DNA of 10,938 bases from Christensenella sp. UBA4379 (GTDB taxonomy: Bacteria; Bacillota; Clostridia; Christensenellales; Aristaeellaceae): the NCBI GenBank assembly GCA_002391225.1, contig DGRV01000092.1:50332-61269 (forward strand), written 5' to 3'. The notes beneath the pieces are model-generated. The model was not told where the DNA came from. It saw only the letters and a list, made by a program, of their open reading frames with translations, and made no database searches. The translations under genes and the position numbers were made by a program. Positions 6,617 to 10,938 of the stretch are shown in pieces (the first letter of the stretch is position 1; each line of letters starts with the position of its first letter).

Positions 6617-7247
6617 ACAGGTCGTTGGCGATGTCGATATTTTCGCCCGTCAGGCCCACATAGGCGCCCTGGGCGGCTTCACTGGATTCAGCGTGCGCCA
6701 GCAGCCACTTGTTGCGGGCCCAGAGGGTGCTGTCCAGCACGTTCTCTTTGCGGCCGGGACGGAAATCGGTGTTGGTGCACTTGGGCAGGGCCACCAGGAC
6801 GTGGAAGCCCTTGGCGGGGTCCGTATGGCAGGGGGCGTAGTGGAGGGTGGTCGCGTAGACCTCCACCAGCACGCCGGCCGGCACGCGGAAGGCCTTGACC
6901 TTCGAGGTGTCCAGCTTGTTGTTCTCTATGTCGGAAAGGGTGGCGATCAGGAGGATAAAATCCTCACAGCCGAGGTTGAATTCGCTGTCCCGGTGGTATT
7001 CCAGGCAGTTGAGTTTGGTATTGTGGCCGTTGCACCAGCCCAGCTGGAAGGGCATGCCGCCGAACAGGCCATCGCCCAGGGCGTCGGCCCCGGGGGCGGC
7101 GGCGACGCTTTCATCGTGCGGCACGTAATCGGTGCCTTCGGGCAGCCGCGTTTTCGCCAGCGCGTCCAGGACGCCGCTGACGTCATATCCCTCTACCACC
7201 CGGCCGTACAGCCGGAAGGACGGATCGCTTACGGGCAGGATAACCAT
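6615..7247 (-). CDS. DUF4867 family cupin-like protein
   Basis: A 210-residue cytoplasmic protein that I match to DUF4867, a family of unknown biochemical function often encoded next to fucose/tagatose-type sugar genes in Bacillota. The matching stretches are GWCNGHNTKLNCLEYHRDSE, ATTLHYAPC and GFHVLVALPKCTN. Its Gly-rich, beta-rich central part with His75, His85, Glu89, His136 and His141 looks like a cupin-type metal site; this is inferred. It could be a mutarotase, an isomerase or lyase partner, or a sugar sensor for the adjacent isomerase. AAGGAGGAG about seven bases before the ATG supports the start at 7247. It is the first gene of the operon, behind a perfect consensus promoter. The stop codon is formed at the edge of the heptamer repeat array. 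Confidence 0.8.
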   Translation of the reverse strand: MVILPVSDPSFRLYGRVVEGYDVSGVLDALAKTRLPEGTDYVPHDESVAAAPGADALGDGLFGGMPFQLGWCNGHNTKLNCLEYHRDSEFNLGCEDFILLIATLSDIENNKLDTSKVKAFRVPAGVLVEVYATTLHYAPCHTDPAKGFHVLVALPKCTNTDFRPGRKENVLDSTLWARNKWLLAHAESSEAAQGAYVGLTGENIDIANDL

Positions 7248-7281
7248 GGGAATCTCCTCCTTCAGTTATTTAAGAAAACAG

Positions 7282-7309
7282 CGGCAGAGTGACATTCTCC
7301 CGTCTGCCG
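7282..7309 (-). promoter_or_regulatory. Leader hairpin, possible attenuator or operator
   Basis: In the untranslated leader of the DUF4867-isomerase operon, a perfect 7-bp stem (CGGCAGA/TCTGCCG) with a 14-nt loop begins about seven bases after the predicted transcription start. In the minus direction it is followed by CTGTTTTCTT, a U-rich run that would suit a weak intrinsic terminator. It could also be a DNA operator placed as a roadblock. No riboswitch class is recognisable. Confidence 0.4.
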
Positions 7310-7322
7310 GAACTTCGGGAAC

Positions 7323-7351
7323 ATTATAGCATCTTGCCTTCCCGGTGTCAA
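7323..7351 (-). promoter_or_regulatory. Consensus promoter of the DUF4867-isomerase operon
   Basis: On the minus strand: TTGACA (complement of 7346-7351), 17 bp, TATAAT (complement of 7323-7328), a perfect match to the vegetative consensus. Predicted start near 7316, giving a leader of about 70 bases. A small palindrome TCAATTGA (7348-7355) overlaps the -35. So strong a promoter on a sugar operon implies repression, or use of the tandem repeat upstream. Confidence 0.9.
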
Positions 7352-7362
7352 TTGAAATCAGG

Positions 7363-7398
7363 TTTTGAGACAATATGTGGTTTTGAGACAATATGTGG
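7363..7398. repeat. Tandem 18-bp repeat, likely regulator binding site
   Basis: TTTTGAGACAATATGTGG occurs twice head to tail with no mismatch (7363-7380 and 7381-7398). Each copy contains the small dyad TTGAGACAA. The pair starts 12 bp upstream of the -35 of the DUF4867-isomerase operon and is centred near -64 from its predicted start, a usual place for an activator of the AraC or LysR style. It is also about 70 bp upstream of the -35 of the divergent secreted-protein gene, so it could serve both. Confidence 0.7.
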
Positions 7399-7440
7399 CC
7401 AGCGGAGGAAAAGAGATGGAAAATGACAAACGTTCATCAC

Positions 7441-7456
7441 AAATTGTTCACAATTT
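7441..7456. promoter_or_regulatory. Perfect dyad AAATTGT-TC-ACAATTT
   Basis: A 16-bp inverted repeat with 7-bp arms and a 2-bp centre lies 12 bp upstream of the -35 of the secreted-protein gene at 7543. It is flanked by a wider inverted pair, AACGTTC (7429-7435) and GAACGTT (7474-7480); the right half lies in the promoter spacer. The form is that of a dimeric repressor or activator site. I cannot assign a regulator. Confidence 0.5.
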
Positions 7457-7468
7457 ATTAAAAAACCA

Positions 7469-7497
7469 TTGACGAACGTTGAAAAAGAGAATAAAAT
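7469..7497 (+). promoter_or_regulatory. Promoter of the secreted-protein gene at 7543
   Basis: TTGACG (7469-7474), 17 bp spacer, TAAAAT (7492-7497), each one base from consensus. Start expected near 7504, giving a leader of about 40 bases. Confidence 0.8.
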
Positions 7498-7542
7498 AAG
7501 GATGGGTTTTTGTATGGCAAAACACCGGAACGAGGTTGAACG

Positions 7543-8373
7543 ATGATGAGACGTCCTTTGCAGAAAACGTGCGCGTGGCTGCTGGTGCTGCTCGCCTGCG
7601 CGCTGCCCTTCAGTGCGGCGGCGGCGGACAGCGTCCGTATCCCGGCTTCCGTGCGCCGTTTGAATATACCGGAGATGCCGGAACCCGTTCCGCTGACCAC
7701 TTATGCGCAGAACAACGGGAAAAAGGCCTATCTGGACGGCGATTATTCCCTGTATTTTGAGGACACGGTGGATTTTGCCGCCGTAGACTGGGTGAACGAG
7801 CTGGAAGAAGTGGAAACGGACAAAAACGGCAAGGCGGTCACCAACAAGGAAGGCCACTCCTGGCAGCAGCGCGGGGTCGTCGCCCGCAAGGACGGGGTGA
7901 CCACCAGCTATACCAACTCCGGGGTTCCCCGGGCCATCTGGATCACCAACCAGGAAGACTACTTCGCCTCCGGTCAGAAGGACGCCTGGACGACCATCTA
8001 CTGGCGCAGCGAAAAGATCAAGAGCGAGTGCGGCGACTACCTGACGACCTGGTACGTGGGCAACATCACGGTTTCCTACCCCTACGGGGAGGAGATCCGC
8101 TCCATCTCCGTGGATTACCGCAACAACAAAAAGAACACCCTGTACGGCTACACCATCACCTACGCCGTCAGCGATACGGAGGTTTACTCCATCCGCTATG
8201 ACGACTGCGACCGGGTGGTGCGCGCCTACTATAACAACGGCTCCGTAACCCTGAAATACGCCTGCGACCCCCTCAGGGGCAAGTGGATCTGGACGGACGT
8301 GGAGACGGGCCGGGAAGCCCGCCGGATGAAGCTGCGCCAGCCTGATTCCTTTGAAAGCCCCAGGGTGAGATAA
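7543..8373 (+). CDS. Uncharacterised secreted protein, FESPRV family, paralogue 1
   Basis: A 276-residue protein with a clear signal peptide (Arg/Lys-rich start, hydrophobic 11-22, cleavage near Ala-Ala-Ala-Asp 26-29) and no other membrane segment, so it is exported. I do not recognise a named family. The mature part begins with a Pro-rich linker (NIPEMPEP, 41-48), then a charged region, then a Tyr/Trp-rich part that looks all-beta. FASGQKDAWTTIYW (141-154), YTITY (203-207), YSIRYDDCDRVVRAYYNNGSV (215-235) and C-terminal FESPRV (270-275) recur in the gene at 10014-10826. The IRYD...DRVV...NNGSVTLKY segment faintly resembles a YD repeat. GAGG (7533-7536) suggests that Met1 or the adjacent Met2 (7546) is the start. 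It has its own promoter and a strong terminator, so it is a single-gene unit. Confidence 0.85.
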   Translation: MMRRPLQKTCAWLLVLLACALPFSAAAADSVRIPASVRRLNIPEMPEPVPLTTYAQNNGKKAYLDGDYSLYFEDTVDFAAVDWVNELEEVETDKNGKAVTNKEGHSWQQRGVVARKDGVTTSYTNSGVPRAIWITNQEDYFASGQKDAWTTIYWRSEKIKSECGDYLTTWYVGNITVSYPYGEEIRSISVDYRNNKKNTLYGYTITYAVSDTEVYSIRYDDCDRVVRAYYNNGSVTLKYACDPLRGKWIWTDVETGREARRMKLRQPDSFESPRVR

Positions 8374-8379
8374 AACAGC

Positions 8380-8441
8380 AGCATCAAGAAGCCTCCCGCC
8401 GCGGAACGCATGGGTTCCGCGGCGGGAGGCTTTTTGATGCT
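8380..8441 (+). terminator. Long-stem terminator after the secreted-protein gene
   Basis: Two 28-base arms (8380-8407 and 8414-8441) pair with a single G-U position around a 6-nt loop. The core is GCCTCCCGCCGCGGAAC and its complement, and TTTTT (8431-8435) follows the GC-rich part. It starts six bases after the stop codon. The A/T-rich base of the stem could let it work in both directions, but the T run favours plus. The 120 bases after it (8442-8553) are AT-richer and hold nothing I can identify. Confidence 0.9.
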
Positions 8442-8553
8442 ATATCATGTTTAATACTGTTTATATCAGCCTTTGTTTCCATACATTTGTCACGGCAAAA
8501 GGACATCAACCGCTGATGATTCCAAGCAGAAGACTTGGGAACCTGAACAGATT

Positions 8554-8583
8554 GTCACCGGTTTTTAATCTGATTCCGGTGAC
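8554..8583 (-). other. Inverted repeat spanning the hydrolase stop codon
   Basis: Arms GTCACCGG (8554-8561) and CCGGTGAC (8576-8583) enclose 14 bases that contain the hydrolase stop codon (8565-8567). No T run follows on the minus strand, so this is at best a weak, non-canonical end for the three-gene transcript. Confidence 0.35.
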
Positions 8584-9467
8584 AGCGCTTTTTGAAGGAA
8601 GGCTTCCACAATCCGCCCGTATTCCTCCGGCGCGGTCAGCATGCTGCGGGCGTGGGCTGCGCCTTCGATCAGATGAACCTCGCTGTAGCCCTTTGTGGCC
8701 TTCGCCATGGCCTGGCTGTGGAAGGGCGGGATAAAAGCATCCTGAGCCCCGTGGATGAACAGGATGGGAATCTCGTTGTCCTTCAGGCTGTCGATGGGCC
8801 GCATGTCCTGATAGGACCAGCCGAAGCGGAGCTTGGCGCACAGGGAGGCCACGTGCACCAGCCAGCCGGGCAGGCGCATCAGACGCAGGCTGGTCTTCAT
8901 GACGCTCTCGATCTCGCTGAAGCCGCAGTCCGCGACCACGAAATCCACAGGGGGCCGGTTTTCCAGGACGGCGATGGAGGTGGCGCTGCCCAGGGATTCG
9001 CCGTGCAGGCCAAGCACTGTCAGATCAGGATGCCGGGCGCGGGTGTCCGCGATCAGGGCCGCCAGGTCCCGGCGTTCGCGGATGGAATAGGTGCAGAAGG
9101 TCTTTTCGTTCTCCCCGTGGCCACGGAGGTCGTACAGGATCACCTGGAAGCCCAGGTCCAGGTACATCTTCGCGTATTTGAGGGAGCCGATATGGTTGTC
9201 CGTATACCCGTGGGAGAGGATGATGTAGCGGCTGGACGGCCCGGCCTGAACCAGCTGATGGACGTGCAGGACGTAGCCGTCAAAGCTGGTGACGGTGTAG
9301 TCCCTCTTTTCCACCCGGTCCGCCCAGGAAACGTCGTAATGCGCCTCCTGCCAGGCCCGGGCCTGCTCCAGCGTCTGGCCCTTGATCCGCATCGAAAAGT
9401 TTGCCAGAAAAAAACCAAAGGCCGCCAGCAGAGCGACCAGAATGAAAACGATCCAGAAGATGACCAT
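8565..9467 (-). CDS. Membrane-anchored alpha/beta hydrolase
   Basis: A 300-residue alpha/beta-hydrolase fold protein with one N-terminal membrane segment (about residues 3-22) that is not obviously cleaved, so it is probably tethered to the membrane. The catalytic triad can be read: Ser158 in the GESLGS elbow, Asp243 in HGAQDAFIP and His272 in GAAHARS. The oxyanion motif is SHGYTDN (85-91), and LYDLRGHGEN (111-120) is the typical strand after it. This is the YqkD-like group of esterase/peptidase-type hydrolases; the substrate is unknown. The topology of the catalytic domain is not settled by sequence. GAGG lies a few bases before the ATG. It is last in a three-gene operon, 21 bases after the small secreted protein, so it may act on something the exported proteins bind or carry. 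Confidence 0.88.
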   Translation of the reverse strand: MVIFWIVFILVALLAAFGFFLANFSMRIKGQTLEQARAWQEAHYDVSWADRVEKRDYTVTSFDGYVLHVHQLVQAGPSSRYIILSHGYTDNHIGSLKYAKMYLDLGFQVILYDLRGHGENEKTFCTYSIRERRDLAALIADTRARHPDLTVLGLHGESLGSATSIAVLENRPPVDFVVADCGFSEIESVMKTSLRLMRLPGWLVHVASLCAKLRFGWSYQDMRPIDSLKDNEIPILFIHGAQDAFIPPFHSQAMAKATKGYSEVHLIEGAAHARSMLTAPEEYGRIVEAFLQKALSPESD

Positions 9468-9488
9468 AGATACCTCGCTTGCGCGGCG

Positions 9489-9959
9489 TTACGGCTTGAC
9501 CGCCACGAACATGTAGTGGCTGTCCTCCGTCCGGGAGAAGACGAGGGCCAGCCCGCTCTTGGTTTCGGCCTTGACCGGCATCATCCCGTTCAGGCGGTTG
9601 AACTCGATGAAGGACTTCATCATGTTTCCGTACAGGTTGGCGGCGTCGCCCTTGGGCTCCAGCGTGTAGAGGACGCAGACGGCCGTCATGACAAAGTCCG
9701 GCAGCTTCGTTTCGTCCGTCGCGGCGACCGCGATGATGGGATGCTGTTCCTCGCCTTTGAACGCGCTGGCGCTGACGGACAGGAGAATGCCCGTTTCCTC
9801 GCAGTAATACACCGATTCGCCGTAGGGCTCGGGCAGCTTCGGCAGCCCGAAGGACTCGGCCATCAGGTTGTAGGAAAAGACGAACTCCAGCTCGACGTCC
9901 GCGTGAGCGCTCGACAGGATCAACATCAAAAAAAGAAGGACGGCGATCAGCTTTTTCAT
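9489..9959 (-). CDS. Small secreted protein of unknown function
   Basis: A 156-residue protein with a textbook signal peptide (MKK, hydrophobic 4-16, cleavage after Ala-His-Ala at 18-20). I do not recognise it. The mature part starts DVELEFVFSYNLMAESFGLP, then KLPEPYGESVYYCEE, which recalls the (I/L)PxxPE motif of the two larger secreted proteins here. The rest (SVSASAF, IIAVAA, GLALVFSRTEDSHYMFVAV) looks like an alpha/beta domain that might bind a ligand. The start at 9959 is preferred over an upstream in-frame codon because GAGGAA precedes it and it begins the signal peptide exactly. It is the middle gene of the operon, 54 bases after the FESPRV paralogue and 21 bases before the hydrolase. 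Confidence 0.85.
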   Translation of the reverse strand: MKKLIAVLLFLMLILSSAHADVELEFVFSYNLMAESFGLPKLPEPYGESVYYCEETGILLSVSASAFKGEEQHPIIAVAATDETKLPDFVMTAVCVLYTLEPKGDAANLYGNMMKSFIEFNRLNGMMPVKAETKSGLALVFSRTEDSHYMFVAVKP

Positions 9960-10013
9960 GGCGGTTTCCTCTGCTTTGGTATCATTTTCCGGAGGACGGC
10001 GAGGCACTTCGGT

Positions 10014-10826
10014 TTATCTCGTTTTCACCCGCGGGGAGTCAAACCCCGTGAAGGCCAGCAGGCCCGTTTTGTCGGACTGGCGGCCGGTGACGGCGTCGTA
10101 CCAGGTGTTGTCCCAGAAGTGGCGGCCCGAGCCGTTAACCAGGGTGATCCGTCCGTCCGTGTATTCGCCGCTGACGACGTGGTCGGCCTTGCCGTAGCGG
10201 ATCAGGTATTTTTCCCCGGCCGCGGGGGAATAGGTGATTTCATAATCGGTCACCGGTACGGTCTGGCCGCCCTGATAGCGGACCAGCACCTGGGTGATGT
10301 AGGAATCGGCCCGATAGCGGGCGGTGACGGAGGAAAGACGCCAGATCAGATACGGCTCCCCGCTGGTGCGAAGTGCCGTGCAGTCCCACCGGATGGTGGT
10401 CACGGGATCCTTCTGGCCGGTAAAAAAGCGGTCTCCCTTTTCGGACAGTTCCACGCTGCTGACGCTGCCGCCCGGCGCATAAGCGACGGTCAGGGAGCCG
10501 GCCCGGGCCGTAAACCCTCCCGGCTGGCCGGAAACATCCTCGCAGCGGGCGGTGAGCCCGTCTTCGGACAGGGCCATCTCTTCTTCTCTGCCCCCTGTCA
10601 GGAGAAAAACCTCCTCCACCGGGGCGGAAAAGACGATTTCATACCCTCCGTCTTCCGCCGTCCCATGTTCCAAGATCAGCGGCGCTTCGGGCATCTGCGG
10701 CAGGGAAAGGGGCAGGGCGCTGTCCGGAATGTACACCCGCACATTGCCAGCGGCCTGAGCGGGGAACGAAAGGAAAAGCGCCGCCAGCAGCAACATGATC
10801 ACCCAAACCGGTTGGCGTCTGGTCAA
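10014..10826 (-). CDS. Uncharacterised secreted protein, FDSPRV family, paralogue 2
   Basis: A 270-residue exported protein, paralogous to the product of 7543-8373. The TTG at 10824-10826 is chosen as start because AAGGGGGG (complement of 10836-10843) precedes it by nine bases and it yields a compact signal peptide (TRRQ, hydrophobic 7-20, cleavage near Ala-Gln-Ala 23-25). Longer in-frame starts begin in the -35 (10892) or the -10 (10865) and cannot be in the message. Shared blocks: IPDSALPLSLPQMPEA (33-48), FFTGQKDPVTTIRW (134-147), YEITY (195-199), YLIRY (207-211), DGRITL (224-229), TGR (247-249) and FDSPRV (262-267). The N-terminal third, about 50-130, is unlike paralogue 1 and has many acidic residues. 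Function unknown. It leads a three-gene operon with a consensus promoter. Confidence 0.85.
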   Translation of the reverse strand: MTRRQPVWVIMLLLAALFLSFPAQAAGNVRVYIPDSALPLSLPQMPEAPLILEHGTAEDGGYEIVFSAPVEEVFLLTGGREEEMALSEDGLTARCEDVSGQPGGFTARAGSLTVAYAPGGSVSSVELSEKGDRFFTGQKDPVTTIRWDCTALRTSGEPYLIWRLSSVTARYRADSYITQVLVRYQGGQTVPVTDYEITYSPAAGEKYLIRYGKADHVVSGEYTDGRITLVNGSGRHFWDNTWYDAVTGRQSDKTGLLAFTGFDSPRVKTR

Positions 10827-10863
10827 CGTCGCTATCCCCCCTTCCCCATAAAAATCCACTTTC

Positions 10864-10892
10864 ATTATAAGCGGTCGCCCGGGGATTGTCAA
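10864..10892 (-). promoter_or_regulatory. Consensus promoter of the three-gene secreted-protein operon
   Basis: On the minus strand: TTGACA (complement of 10887-10892), 17 bp, TATAAT (complement of 10864-10869), a perfect vegetative consensus. Predicted start is near 10857, about 30 bases before the TTG start codon. An out-of-frame five-codon ORF (ATG at 10849, stop just after the ribosome binding site) lies in the leader and may be coincidental. Confidence 0.88.
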
Positions 10893-10914
10893 CGATGAAG
10901 GCGCTTCTTTTCAC

Positions 10915-10934
10915 GGCTCACGCAAGCGTGAGCC
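10915..10934. other. Perfect inverted repeat at the right edge
   Basis: GGCTCACGC (10915-10923) and its complement GCGTGAGCC (10926-10934) are separated by AA, about 25 bp upstream of the -35 of the minus-strand operon. It may be the terminator of a neighbouring gene beyond the window or an operator. The window ends four bases later, so a T run on the plus side cannot be judged; none follows on the minus side. Confidence 0.5.
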
Positions 10935-10938
10935 TGTT

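Noticed and set aside
7363..7398. A CRISPR array
   Set aside because: Only two copies, directly adjacent with no spacer and no cas genes nearby.
8592..10898. A 768-codon open frame on the plus strand
   Set aside because: It runs antisense across all three genes of the minus-strand operon and their intergenic gaps, has a Gly/Asp/Val/His-rich shadow composition and no RBS-supported start. The minus-strand genes have signal peptides, catalytic motifs and RBSs.

Overview
The window reads as a chromosomal segment of a GC-rich member of the Clostridia (Bacillota), plausibly a gut or rumen anaerobe. The support is indirect: strong AGGAGG-type ribosome binding sites, sigma-A style promoters with 17-bp spacers, an aldo/keto reductase with a two-cluster ferredoxin tail, a cytoplasmic GH8 oligoxylanase and a fucose-isomerase-fold sugar isomerase. 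No rRNA, tRNA, CRISPR array, transposase or phage gene is visible, and the species cannot be named from this sequence.

Left part (1-3800). Two minus-strand terminator hairpins (21-49, 120-162) follow an iron-sulfur aldo/keto reductase (175-1296, minus). A divergent promoter region separates it from a secreted metallophosphoesterase (1417-2520, plus). A 200-bp purine/pyrimidine-skewed repeat element (2514-2720) fills the gap to an HD-domain phosphohydrolase (2723-3715, plus). The element reaches into the stop codon of the first gene and supplies the ribosome binding site of the second.

Middle part (3800-7400), sugar metabolism. A GH8 reducing-end xylose-releasing exo-oligoxylanase (3809-4918, plus) converges on a two-gene minus-strand operon: a DUF4867-type protein (6615-7247) followed by an L-fucose/L-arabinose isomerase-family protein (5003-6484). 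The operon has a perfect TTGACA-17-TATAAT promoter, a tandem 18-bp repeat just upstream that looks like a regulator site, and a hairpin in its leader. Between the two genes sits an array of eleven 7-bp units (GGGATTA/GGCATTA type) that satisfies the G-quadruplex consensus. The isomerase and the oligoxylanase both point to intracellular processing of plant or host sugars; their exact substrates and any shared pathway are inference.

Right part (7400-10938), an uncharacterised secreted-protein locus. A secreted protein (7543-8373, plus), ended by a 28-bp terminator stem, has a clear paralogue at 10014-10826 (minus). The paralogue leads a three-gene minus-strand operon: paralogue, small secreted protein (9489-9959), membrane-anchored alpha/beta hydrolase (8565-9467). 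The two paralogues share FxxGQKDxxTTIxW, YxITY, YxIRY and a C-terminal F(E/D)SPRV. They and the small protein all carry a (I/L)PxxPE motif soon after the signal peptide. I recognise no named family here, and this is the best candidate in the window for something undescribed.
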